A DNA stretch of 9,678 nt from Anaerolineales bacterium. Lineage in GTDB: Bacteria > Chloroflexota > Anaerolineae > Anaerolineales > Villigracilaceae. The notes beneath the pieces are model-generated. The model did not search any database, was not told the origin of the DNA, and worked only from the letters and a program-made list of their open reading frames with translations. Below, one piece after another: positions 1 to 6,509 of the stretch; positions within the stretch are counted from its first letter, which is position 1, and every line of letters starts with the position of its first letter. A program made the position numbers and the translations under genes. The stretch spans positions 1 through 9,678 of the forward strand of contig JANWWB010000085.1 in NCBI GenBank assembly GCA_025056515.1, in the 5' to 3' direction.

Positions 1-108
1 ACCTGTGCCTTCTGGGGTGTTTGAGTCTTGATTGGTGGTTCCTCCAGGAGAACAAGCGCTCAGGAGCAGAGCCAGGACAAGAAAGAAAGATATCCAGAAG
101 TGTTTCAT
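1..108 (-). CDS. N-terminus of a lipoprotein (partial, runs off the window)
   Basis: Reading the minus strand from an ATG at 108 gives 36 open codons to the window edge. The start MKHFWIS is followed by a hydrophobic stretch and a lipobox L-S-A-C with the cysteine at residue 19. After it comes a linker rich in Gly, Thr, Asn and Pro. This is a classic type II (lipoprotein) signal peptide, so the mature protein should be anchored to the membrane by a lipidated Cys. A perfect AGGAGG at 115-120 (minus strand) sits 6 nt before the ATG and fixes the start. The gene begins 23 nt after the SIS-domain gene stops, so it is probably the next gene of the sugar operon. A solute-binding protein of a sugar ABC transporter is the natural guess from position, but the visible part does not show the mature domain. 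Confidence 0.8.
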   Translation of the reverse strand, partial: MKHFWISFFLVLALLLSACSPGGTTNQDSNTPEGTG

Positions 109-131
109 TAGTGGCCTCCTTAGGTGCAAAA

Positions 132-1160
132 TTAGATTTGCATCCTGACAACTGCACTCAGATGAGTCGGTTGGTCAGGATTCAGTCCTTTTGCAAGGCT
201 TCGATAGACGGCGATCATTTGCAACACAGGCAGGTAAAGAACCAGATTGATCAGGTCGGATAAACCTGCGGCAAAGCGAATATCTGCCTCGCCTTCACCC
301 AGTGAAACGGTGTGGCCTCCCAGGGCTTGCATTTCCTGGAGAACATCTTGTTCGTAACGCCGATTCTCTTGGGAAAGCATTCCAAAGAGCATCGTATGGG
401 AGTTGACCATGCTCATGGGTCCATGGCGGAATTCTAGGAAGGGGAAGGGTTCGCTATGGCTCAGTGAGCTTTCTTTCATCTTCAAGCTTGCCTCGCGTGC
501 CAGGCTATACCTTAAGCCACTGCCTAAGAAGTAAAAACGCTCGAACAAAAGATTGCTCCCCAAACTTTGAGCAAAAGGATGATAGCTTTGGATGAGATGT
601 TCTCCAACTTGTGGCAATCGTTGCATGCTGTTCCATAGCTCTGTGTGCTCGCCGAGCAAAGCGGCTAGGGCATTCAAGCCTACCAGCATCGAAGTAAACG
701 AACGGGTTTGGATGACGCTTTCTTCTTGTCCGTCTGACAAGAACAGCCCGCCGTCCGCAGGGGATACTAATGGGGAATCCGGGTAGTTAGTGACTACGAG
801 CACAGTCCCCCCTCGAGCTTTCCAAGTCTCGGCTGCTCGTACAGTTTCGGTGGTGGCTCCTGAGCGGCTAATTGCAATCAACGTGGGTAGAGGGTCATTT
901 GAGGTGAATGTTTGGCTTAGCCAATCTTGCGGATAGAGTAACAGCTCGCCTCCTGGTACGGCGACTGTAAGCCTGCCGGTCAGACGGCGGAAGAGACCAG
1001 CTGCAATTTCCGCTAGATACCAAGTTGAGCCGCACCCTGTGAAGACGATAGGCTGTTCGGGCTTAAGCAAAGCCCGCCAGGAATCTAGGGCGCTCTTTGC
1101 TTCCTCGAGAGCCCTTTGCCAAGTCCAAGGTTGGGAGAAGATTTCGTTTAGAGTATGCAT
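132..1160 (-). CDS. Two-SIS-domain sugar-phosphate isomerase/deaminase, AgaS/GlmS-like
   Basis: The 342-residue protein has two SIS (sugar isomerase) folds and no glutamine amidotransferase domain. The first SIS has the phosphosugar loops FTGCGSTWYLA (about 40-50) and AISRSGATTET (96-106). The second has FLGSGLRYSLA (211-221), LKMKE (226-230) and EFRHGPMS (243-250), which match the GlmS isomerase half around its catalytic Glu and His. The C-terminal LAKGLNPDQP also matches the GlmS/AgaS family. Such proteins act in the cytoplasm on amino-sugar phosphates, either isomerising or deaminating them. AgaS (galactosamine-6-phosphate deaminase/isomerase) is the best fit because a DeoR repressor and a GH36 enzyme are neighbours, but a glucosamine-6-phosphate deaminase or fructosamine deglycase role cannot be excluded. 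The Lys near the C-terminus that GlmS uses to bind fructose-6-phosphate appears to be absent. No clear ribosome binding site is seen before the ATG at 1160. The gap to the upstream glycosidase gene is 52 nt. Confidence 0.88.
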   Translation of the reverse strand: MHTLNEIFSQPWTWQRALEEAKSALDSWRALLKPEQPIVFTGCGSTWYLAEIAAGLFRRLTGRLTVAVPGGELLLYPQDWLSQTFTSNDPLPTLIAISRSGATTETVRAAETWKARGGTVLVVTNYPDSPLVSPADGGLFLSDGQEESVIQTRSFTSMLVGLNALAALLGEHTELWNSMQRLPQVGEHLIQSYHPFAQSLGSNLLFERFYFLGSGLRYSLAREASLKMKESSLSHSEPFPFLEFRHGPMSMVNSHTMLFGMLSQENRRYEQDVLQEMQALGGHTVSLGEGEADIRFAAGLSDLINLVLYLPVLQMIAVYRSLAKGLNPDQPTHLSAVVRMQI

Positions 1161-1212
1161 ATCTGTTATGCCGTAATCAGTTGGAGTTGGATTGATGTGC
1201 CTGGCTTTCAGG

Positions 1213-3189
1213 TCATTGTTCTTTCATATTAGACTCGTTGAACAAGTCTGAAGTCATTGGAATCGCTTGCAAAAGCAGATGATGTGAGAAGGTTATATGC
1301 AAGCGAGGATTGTCTCCTGTGATCCGACCATAGGTGCGCTTGTGTTCATAATCGACCATGGCATAAATCTGCTGAGGCGCCAAGCCGCGTAGTTCCACCT
1401 CGCCATCGAATCTATCCGCAAAAAAGGCGTAGTAAAGATGACCATCTTTGCGAATGACATGCGTTTCAGGAAAGTCGAAAGCAATGTCATACAGAGGCAG
1501 ATATTCGCCCTCAGCAAGGCGGTGGCGGTTATACAGGTCAAACCAGAACGTCCAGAGTTCTAGCTTTTGGGGAGTGAGTTGCGGGTTTTCTTGTAGGTGT
1601 GCGGCGCGCTTGGGGGGGACTTGCCAAGTGAACTTTGTGCCGGGCACACCACCTGTGCCAATCGCTGAGGCAAAATCTGTTCCGTTATCGGAGAGTTCCA
1701 CATGGTCGGCAAAGACGGCAGCTTTGCGCCCTGTAAGCGCTTTGTAGAAGCGGATGCGTTGTCGCACTTGAGCGCTTGATGTCGGGTCGGCTGTTACGGT
1801 TTGATCGGTTGCTGGGAGTAGGTGGAACGTCAGAGGCGTACCGCATGGACAGATTTGTACGACGCCCTCGGGGCGAAGCCGGCGTGTCAACTCAAAGATA
1901 CGGCGATAAAGTTCCCCAAAGGCGCGAATCGAATCCTGAGGACTAGCATGCCCATGGGCGGGGTTGTGACAAGCTGGCATCGTGTAAATGTTGTCCAGTT
2001 TAAAGCCATCGAAGCCCCATTCTTCGATGAAGCGCTCGGCAAGCTCCAGGGTATATTCTTGTACAGCAGGGAATGCTGGACAGAGCATAGCCAGATGGCG
2101 ATTGTTGCGCGCAACCTTTCCTTGTTCGTCCAACACCACCCAATCTGGATGTTGCTGCAAAATGTGGGAGTGTGTATATGGATGACTTGCCCATTGTCCT
2201 TGTCCATCCTCAGCGCAGAGCGGATACCACCAAAGTTGGGAGAGGCCTCCGGCCGCGTGGATGGCGCGATTCATTTGCTTTAGATCTTCGGCGCCGTTCG
2301 GGAAGAGGTCGAGACGCGGATTCCAATCGCCATAGGCATCGAACCAGCGGTCATCCAGCGTAAACCAGCGCAATCCCATCGAACGCGCCAATGGTAAGAT
2401 GTTCAGGATGTCTTCAGCAGTGATATCGAATTCGTATCCCCACGAGCACCAAGCTGGTTCGTAACTAGCAGGAACAGGTGCAGGCGGAATCAAACCACGC
2501 TTGGCCATTTTCTCCCGGTAACGCTCTAGCGGGGCAAAGAAATCACTCCGTTCGTGCCAGGAAAGAGCGAAGAGCGGCGAGAACCACATCTGGTTAGGGG
2601 CGAGGTCAAAAGGACGACGCAGGTCAAATCCCAAGAGGATACTTTCCTCGTTGCGTTCAACAGGCATATACCACTCAATCGGGTTGGTTTCCAGGTGCAT
2701 CAGGGATAAGCCATGCTCGCGATTCCATATGTAGACCAGCGGTATGCCTCCACCTTCGGCATCTTGTAGATGTCCTAGGTAATTCTCTCGCCGAAAGCCT
2801 TGCTCAAGAGGAAAAGCGAAATCTTGTCCCCAGCCGATGGCTGCGCCCTGAAGACTCCAAAGCGGCATATCTCCCCATCGTTCGTCAGGCAAAATGATTT
2901 CGAGTTGTAGTCGTGTCACCGACAAGGTGCGGCTGGTTCGGTTTGTGATTGAGAATTGAAGCGGCCAAAACCAAGCCTCTTCCTTGAGTATCTCCCATTT
3001 CACTGAGAGACCTTCCTCATCTTCCCGAGCGTAGCAAGCCATCATCTCTGTCGTATTGACCTGTATGGTGCGCGACCGAGGGGATGATAGATCTCCTGCA
3101 ATCCAAATCCCGAGACGGGCTGTGGCTATTTGTTGTTTCTGATCATTCATAAGGTGAAGTTCGAAATTGGGAGCACAGTACAACTCCAT
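1213..3189 (-). CDS. GH36-type (clan GH-D) alpha-galactosidase or alpha-N-acetylgalactosaminidase
   Basis: The product of 658 residues has a GH36/melibiase layout: an N-terminal beta-sandwich (about 1-240), a TIM barrel (about 245-540) and a C-terminal beta domain. Barrel signatures are AWCSWGYEFDIT (246-257), FTLDDRW (276-282), GDWNPRLDLFPNG (287-299) and FDGFKLDN (393-400). Asp399 of FKLDN takes the place of the nucleophile in the family K-x-D motif. The likely acid/base is Asp468 in VTADP, aligned with the WxSD motif. The usual SGGGR segment reads CPCGTP instead, so exact specificity is unclear. There is no signal peptide, so it should act in the cytoplasm on imported oligosaccharides. The frame is open to an ATG at 3288, but a GGAGG 7 nt before the ATG at 3189, and the start of family-like sequence there, favour 3189. 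It lies 79 nt after the amidohydrolase gene. Confidence 0.85.
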   Translation of the reverse strand: MELYCAPNFELHLMNDQKQQIATARLGIWIAGDLSSPRSRTIQVNTTEMMACYAREDEEGLSVKWEILKEEAWFWPLQFSITNRTSRTLSVTRLQLEIILPDERWGDMPLWSLQGAAIGWGQDFAFPLEQGFRRENYLGHLQDAEGGGIPLVYIWNREHGLSLMHLETNPIEWYMPVERNEESILLGFDLRRPFDLAPNQMWFSPLFALSWHERSDFFAPLERYREKMAKRGLIPPAPVPASYEPAWCSWGYEFDITAEDILNILPLARSMGLRWFTLDDRWFDAYGDWNPRLDLFPNGAEDLKQMNRAIHAAGGLSQLWWYPLCAEDGQGQWASHPYTHSHILQQHPDWVVLDEQGKVARNNRHLAMLCPAFPAVQEYTLELAERFIEEWGFDGFKLDNIYTMPACHNPAHGHASPQDSIRAFGELYRRIFELTRRLRPEGVVQICPCGTPLTFHLLPATDQTVTADPTSSAQVRQRIRFYKALTGRKAAVFADHVELSDNGTDFASAIGTGGVPGTKFTWQVPPKRAAHLQENPQLTPQKLELWTFWFDLYNRHRLAEGEYLPLYDIAFDFPETHVIRKDGHLYYAFFADRFDGEVELRGLAPQQIYAMVDYEHKRTYGRITGDNPRLHITFSHHLLLQAIPMTSDLFNESNMKEQ

Positions 3190-3268
3190 GCTGCTTCCTC
3201 CGCCTGAATGGATGGACATTCTTTGGATGCACGAGCGTTCAATCGGGTTGCACAAGGCGGTAGGTTTG

Positions 3269-4321
3269 TCAGGAAGGAGGGTTGGCATTTGGCAAACCTA
3301 AAAGGCGTGCAGCGTTGGCAGAATAAATCTTGCGCAGCACGTCCTCCGGCAAAAAGATGCCGTAGGCGTACCAGCGTCCCTGAAGAGGAATTTCACCAAC
3401 GCTGTAGTTGAAATACTCATCATCTGTTTCCAAAAAGCGCCAGTAGAGGCGATAAGCTTCCAGATGGGGGCCAAAATCTGATCCGAAGAGAATGCGGTCC
3501 TGGTATTGCAGAAAGAAGCGACGGGCTGTGTAGGGTTGACGCCCTAGTTCTCCTAGGCGGGCGGCAATGTCAATATAGTAGTTCGGACAGTCATCCAGCA
3601 TCTTTCCTACCCATCCTAGGTTTTCGGCATAACATCCGACATGCGCGCCAATGAAAACTGTATTTGGGTGACGCTGGACCAGACGGTAGAAACATTCCAT
3701 GATGTGCATGAAAGGCGGGAACGGTGGACTGGTGAAGGCCCAATCCGGGTGCTGACCAAGCTCTTCCCAACGCTCGTTCGTTTCGTCAATCGGGTCAAAA
3801 AAAGCCACCGGGTCAGCAACATGAATGACGACAGGCAAGCCCAACTCTCCTGCTGTTTCCCACAACACATCTAAGCGGGGGTCATCCACGTCAACTAACT
3901 TGCCTTTTTCATCTCGCACATGTAAGCCAAAGGGTTTCCAGATTTTGAGTCCTCCTGCTCCTCTTTCCTTTTGCACTCTCAAACGTTGGGCAGCCCAATC
4001 CGGAAAGGTGTGGCCCAGTTCTGCCCACTTGGACCAGTCCACACCACCGAAAACGGTAAAGCGCTCTGGTGCACGCGCTTTGAAATAGTCTAGGTGGAAG
4101 TTAAGGATCTCTTCCCCCCAGCCACCATCGAGGTCAACATAGTGAACAATGCCGGCTTGGTCAAGCAGGTCGAGCAATTCAGAGAGGGGTTTTTTATCCC
4201 AACCGCCGCCAAAGGGTTCTGCCAGGTGATTATGTGCGTCAATGGCGGGAAAGCGTGGTTTCTCGATGTGGGTGGTTTTGGTCACGAGTTGGGAACGGGG
4301 GCGGAAGTTTTGCAGAAGCAT
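3269..4321 (-). CDS. Amidohydrolase-2 family metal-dependent TIM-barrel hydrolase
   Basis: With the ATG at 4321 the protein has 350 residues. It shows the amidohydrolase-2 metal pattern: IDAHNHL (H30 and H32), LPVVIHVADP (H167), FIGAHVGCYAENL (H227) and RILFGSDFGP (D282). These are the positions expected for a mononuclear zinc or similar site at the C-terminal face of the barrel. The family includes ACMSD-like decarboxylases, lactonases and other hydrolases, so the substrate cannot be read from sequence. Being between a DeoR repressor and a GH36 gene, it probably acts on a sugar acid, lactone or modified sugar from the same pathway. The start is uncertain. A TTG at 4357 would overlap the repressor gene and add a Cys-rich stretch not typical of the family, a GTG lies at 4285, and none has a clear ribosome binding site. 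Gap to the repressor gene is 25 nt. Confidence 0.85.
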   Translation of the reverse strand: MLLQNFRPRSQLVTKTTHIEKPRFPAIDAHNHLAEPFGGGWDKKPLSELLDLLDQAGIVHYVDLDGGWGEEILNFHLDYFKARAPERFTVFGGVDWSKWAELGHTFPDWAAQRLRVQKERGAGGLKIWKPFGLHVRDEKGKLVDVDDPRLDVLWETAGELGLPVVIHVADPVAFFDPIDETNERWEELGQHPDWAFTSPPFPPFMHIMECFYRLVQRHPNTVFIGAHVGCYAENLGWVGKMLDDCPNYYIDIAARLGELGRQPYTARRFFLQYQDRILFGSDFGPHLEAYRLYWRFLETDDEYFNYSVGEIPLQGRWYAYGIFLPEDVLRKIYSANAARLLGLPNANPPS

Positions 4322-4346
4322 AGCAACACAAAGGCATGAACATAGG

Positions 4347-5120
4347 CTAGACCACAATCACACGCACACCGCGCTGCTCAAGCTCTTCGACAAAGCCGGC
4401 CGGTGTTTCACTGTCGGTGATGATGGTGTGAATTTGTTCGAGCGAGGCCAACCAGGCCGTGGCTACACGGCCGAATTTGGTATGGTCGGCAAGCAAGATG
4501 ATTTCACGTCCGACTCGAAGGATGGCTCGGTCGGTCATGGTTTCAGGGAGGTAATCGTTTGTCAGGCCATGTTCTAGGCTGATGGCGCGAATGCCAAGGA
4601 GGACTTTATCGGCTCGTACTTCTTGCAAAGCTTGTTCGGTGATATGTCCGATGAAAGAGAGTTCACTTTCGCGCAGATGTCCCCCTAGGCTGATCAGTGT
4701 GATGTTGTCCAAGTTGACCAACGTGTTGATCACGGGGAGGGAATTGGTGATGACAGTGAGGTTTTGTTTTGTTCGTAGGGCGTGAGCTGCTTCCAGAACT
4801 GTGCTGCCGGAGCCGAGGAAGATGGTTTCTCCGTCTTTGACCAAGGAAGCGGCCGCCAAACCGATGCGGATTTTTTCGGCGGTTTGTTCTCGCTGGCGCT
4901 GTAGGATGGGGGCTTCTGGGGGAGCGTTGCTTAGGAGAATTGCCCCACCATGGACACGCTGCAGCTTACCTTGTTCGGCCAGTGCTTCCAGATCGCGGCG
5001 AGCTGTGGCTTCGCTCACGCGAAAACGTTCAACAATTTCGACCACGCTCAGACGTCTTTGGCGTGCGAGCAGAGCAAGAATGTCATTTTGTCGTTCTTGG
5101 GCAGAGAGATAATCGCTCAT
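4347..5120 (-). CDS. DeoR/AgaR-family transcriptional repressor of the sugar operon
   Basis: The 257-residue protein has the usual DeoR length and two domains. Residues 6-61 form the winged helix-turn-helix, with the recognition part VSEATARRDLEALAEQGKLQ and the wing RVHGGAIL. Residues about 77-232 form the DeoR C-terminal sensor, with the phosphosugar-binding loop FLGSGST (101-107), LISLGGHLRESELSFIG, GIRAISLEHGLTND (176-189) and LLADHTKFG (209-217). Family members bind sugar phosphates through this NagB-like fold and release DNA when the inducer accumulates. As first gene of the minus-strand operon it is likely to repress itself and the genes behind it. Three tandem 10-bp repeats overlapping its start codon are the candidate operator. 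The ATG at 5120 is preceded only by a weak Shine-Dalgarno-like TGAGCG. The nearest family analogy is AgaR because of the AgaS-like and GH36 genes, but the inducer is unknown. Confidence 0.93.
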   Translation of the reverse strand: MSDYLSAQERQNDILALLARQRRLSVVEIVERFRVSEATARRDLEALAEQGKLQRVHGGAILLSNAPPEAPILQRQREQTAEKIRIGLAAASLVKDGETIFLGSGSTVLEAAHALRTKQNLTVITNSLPVINTLVNLDNITLISLGGHLRESELSFIGHITEQALQEVRADKVLLGIRAISLEHGLTNDYLPETMTDRAILRVGREIILLADHTKFGRVATAWLASLEQIHTIITDSETPAGFVEELEQRGVRVIVV

Positions 5121-5140
5121 AATCGCTCAAAATCAATCAT
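5111..5140. repeat. Three tandem 10-bp repeats at the repressor start; candidate operator
   Basis: On the plus strand the three successive units are AATCGCTCAT, AATCGCTCAA and AATCAATCAT. The period is exactly 10 bp, about one helical turn, so all three present the same face of DNA. The first unit contains the repressor start codon and the array lies just downstream of the predicted transcription start. This position suits a roadblock-type operator bound by the DeoR-family product. Operator function is inferred; the repeats themselves are directly visible. Confidence 0.6.
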
Positions 5141-5151
5141 TTTCTATCTCA

Positions 5152-5179
5152 ATTATAGCAAGTTTTTGAGCAAATGCAA
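5152..5179 (-). promoter_or_regulatory. Predicted sigma-70 promoter of the DeoR-amidohydrolase-GH36-SIS operon
   Basis: On the minus strand there is a perfect -10 box TATAAT (5152-5157), and 16 bp upstream a weak -35 TTGCAT (5174-5179, matching TTGACA at three positions). Transcription would start near 5145, giving a leader of about 25 nt that is almost wholly the 10-bp repeat array. The -10 is convincing; the -35 is weak, as is common for regulated promoters. Confidence 0.55.
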
Positions 5180-5610
5180 GCGCCAGTTGACTGAGTTTCA
5201 GACACGAGTTCGGACAGGTGGCTCGATCATGGTGGTGAAGGTAACTCAAGCGTTGGTAAGGGGCTTCTGCCACTCTTTGCTTGGCAACGACCATTTCCTC
5301 TTGAGCAGGCTGAACACGCCGAAATACCATCTCCATTTCTCACCCTTTTTTGCGCAGACGGTTGCCTGGGATGTGCTCTGGCCGTATCAAGCGTTGGATA
5401 TGCTTGTACGCCGTATCCCTGCTCCCCCTCATCTGGGCAGCTAATCTCGGTCAAGCGCGAGGAGCACGCCTGCATCAATCTCGGCTGCTCTGTGCGCTGT
5501 AGGAAGCGTGTCAGAGATGTTGCATAAATGCTTGAGGGGTATACACTTGTTGATGAGGAGTCTCTTACCGACAGAGATTTTTCAGACACTGAACTTCGGG
5601 GGAGATATGG
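5180..5610. other. Non-coding stretch of the divergent intergenic region, no recognised content
   Basis: Open frames here are short, begin inside other features and show no recognisable domain. No tRNA-like fold or insertion-sequence end is apparent. An 11-bp direct repeat TCAAGCGTTGG occurs at 5246-5256 and 5387-5397, and a TCAAGCG occurs again near 5452. This may be chance. The region could hold a decayed gene, but I see no frame good enough to say so. Confidence 0.5.
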
Positions 5611-5639
5611 TTGACATGCTTTCCCCTTGCATGTATAAT
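5611..5639 (+). promoter_or_regulatory. Consensus sigma-70 promoter of rplU-rpmA-rpmE
   Basis: TTGACA (5611-5616), a 17-bp spacer and TATAAT (5634-5639) match the housekeeping consensus at all twelve positions with the optimal spacing. Such strength is expected for ribosomal protein genes. The start of transcription should be near 5646, about 115 nt before the rplU ATG. Because expression would be high and constant, any control is more likely to act in the leader RNA than at this promoter. Confidence 0.9.
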
Positions 5640-5645
5640 ACAGCC

Positions 5646-5761
5646 CGCTTCTGCCCCGGCGGAGTTGGCTGGGGCGTATGTATGAATCCCGGCTTCCCCG
5701 GCAGTCGGCGCAGGACATTCCCGCAGACTGTCCGGCGAAGCGAAGACCAGGAGAGTGAACT
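5646..5761 (+). promoter_or_regulatory. rplU: Structured 5' leader of rplU mRNA, possible autoregulatory element
   Basis: The leader is GC-rich and can form at least two hairpins. The first has an 8-bp stem, 5653-5660 with 5668-5675 (GCCCCGGC with GCTGGGGC, one G-U pair) and a 7-nt loop. The second pairs GGACA at 5713-5717 with TGTCC at 5729-5733. The string CCCCGGC occurs at 5654-5660 and 5696-5702, with CCCGGC at 5688-5693, which would allow alternative pairings. The ribosome binding site AGGAG (5749-5753) lies 8 nt before the ATG. Ribosomal protein leaders are often bound by their own product, and L21 leaders are known in Firmicutes. I cannot match this one to a described motif, so a regulatory role is inferred from length and structure alone. 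Confidence 0.4.
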
Positions 5762-6205
5762 ATGAGATTTGCGATCATTGAAAGTGGCGGCAAGCAATAC
5801 CGAGCCGTCGAGGGTGGTCTGCTGGAAGTAGACCGATTGCCGGTTGAGCCTGGCACAAGCATCAAGCTGGAACGTGTACTTCTGGTTGCCGATGGAGAGA
5901 ACGTGACCGTCGGCACGCCGGTGGTCAAAGACACGCCGGTGTGGGTGAAAGTGCTCGAGCACTTCAAGGGCGAGAAAACTATTTCGTTTCGCTATCGCCC
6001 AAAGAAGCGCATTCGAGTCAAGAGAGGGCATCGGCAGGAGTACACGCGTTTGCTTGTACAACAAATTGGCGGTTCTGAGCTGATGGTCAAACAGGCTTCG
6101 ACTGCTGAAGAGACTCCAGCTGCAGCAGGCAACGAGGAACCGGTTGGAGGGGAGGCTAGGTCGAGGCCAGAGGCGACTTCTGATGCAGTTGCCCAAACAG
6201 GCTAA
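5762..6205 (+). CDS. rplU: 50S ribosomal protein L21 (bL21) with C-terminal tail
   Basis: Residues 1 to about 108 are a complete L21: MRFAIIESGGKQYRAVEGG at the start, WVKVLEHFKGEKTISFRYRP in the middle, and KKRIRVKRGHRQEYTRLLV near residues 81-99, the conserved basic segment that binds 23S rRNA. Typical L21 has about 103 residues; this one has 147. The extra 37 or so residues (from about 111) are rich in Ala, Glu, Gly and Thr, with no hydrophobic core, and look disordered. The start is set by AGGAG 8 nt upstream. It is the first gene of the rplU-rpmA-rpmE unit under the consensus promoter. L21 followed by L27 is the usual bacterial order and the two proteins lie on the large subunit. Confidence 0.98.
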   Translation: MRFAIIESGGKQYRAVEGGLLEVDRLPVEPGTSIKLERVLLVADGENVTVGTPVVKDTPVWVKVLEHFKGEKTISFRYRPKKRIRVKRGHRQEYTRLLVQQIGGSELMVKQASTAEETPAAAGNEEPVGGEARSRPEATSDAVAQTG

Positions 6206-6233
6206 ACGTGATATGGAAAGTGAGGGTTGAACT

Positions 6234-6494
6234 ATGGCGCACAAAAAAGGTGGCGGTTCGAGCCGCAATGGTCGAGATAGCGCTTCTCAGCGCTTGGGTG
6301 TAAAAAGATACGCTGGTGAATTCGTTCGTTCGGGCAATATCCTTGTTCGTCAACGCGGCACGCGTATTCTGCCGGGCCTTAACGTAGACCGCGGCGGTGA
6401 TGATACCCTCTTTGCCGTCGTTGACGGGGTCGTGGTCTTCGATGTCGTTCGGGGCCGCAAGCGTGTGAATGTCATGCCGATAACCGAAATGTAG
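6234..6494 (+). CDS. rpmA: 50S ribosomal protein L27 (bL27)
   Basis: The 86-residue product matches L27 throughout: [20 protein letters not shown] at the N-terminus, [22 protein letters not shown] and [12 protein letters not shown]. The flexible N-terminal arm of L27 reaches toward the peptidyl transferase centre. Here the protein starts directly at MAHKK, so it lacks the N-terminal extension that Firmicutes cleave off with the protease Prp. A GAGG at 6222-6225 lies 8 nt before the ATG. The gap from rplU is 28 nt and the gap to rpmE is 15 nt, which fits one transcript. Confidence 0.98.
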   Translation: MAHKKGGGSSRNGRDSASQRLGVKRYAGEFVRSGNILVRQRGTRILPGLNVDRGGDDTLFAVVDGVVVFDVVRGRKRVNVMPITEM

Positions 6495-6509
6495 TGGAAG
6501 GAAGAGCTT

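Noticed and set aside
3190..3288. Upstream ATG for the glycosidase at 3288, overlapping the amidohydrolase gene
   Set aside because: No Shine-Dalgarno sequence is near it and the added 33 residues do not look like the domain; the ATG at 3189 has GGAGG at good spacing.
5117..5140. Seven-codon frame (MIDFERL) whose TGA overlaps the repressor ATG, a possible leader peptide
   Set aside because: It is a by-product of the 10-bp repeat array, has no proper ribosome binding site and no control codons.
5133..5336. 67-residue minus-strand frame just upstream of the repressor gene
   Set aside because: It overlaps the repressor promoter, lacks a ribosome binding site and resembles no known family.
5246..5397. 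Direct repeat TCAAGCGTTGG at 5246-5256 and 5387-5397
   Set aside because: Eleven bases repeated once in a 640-bp region can arise by chance, and nothing else marks them as sites.
5559..5582. Short hairpin TCTCT/AGAGA with 7-nt loop and five T, terminator-like
   Set aside because: The stem is only 5 bp (7 with a G-U pair) and no plus-strand gene ends upstream of it.
5227..5967. Long minus-strand open frame across the rplU promoter and 5' end
   Set aside because: It crosses a perfect promoter and the start of rplU, has low-complexity Ser/Arg-rich content and no recognisable domain; it is a shadow of the opposite strand.
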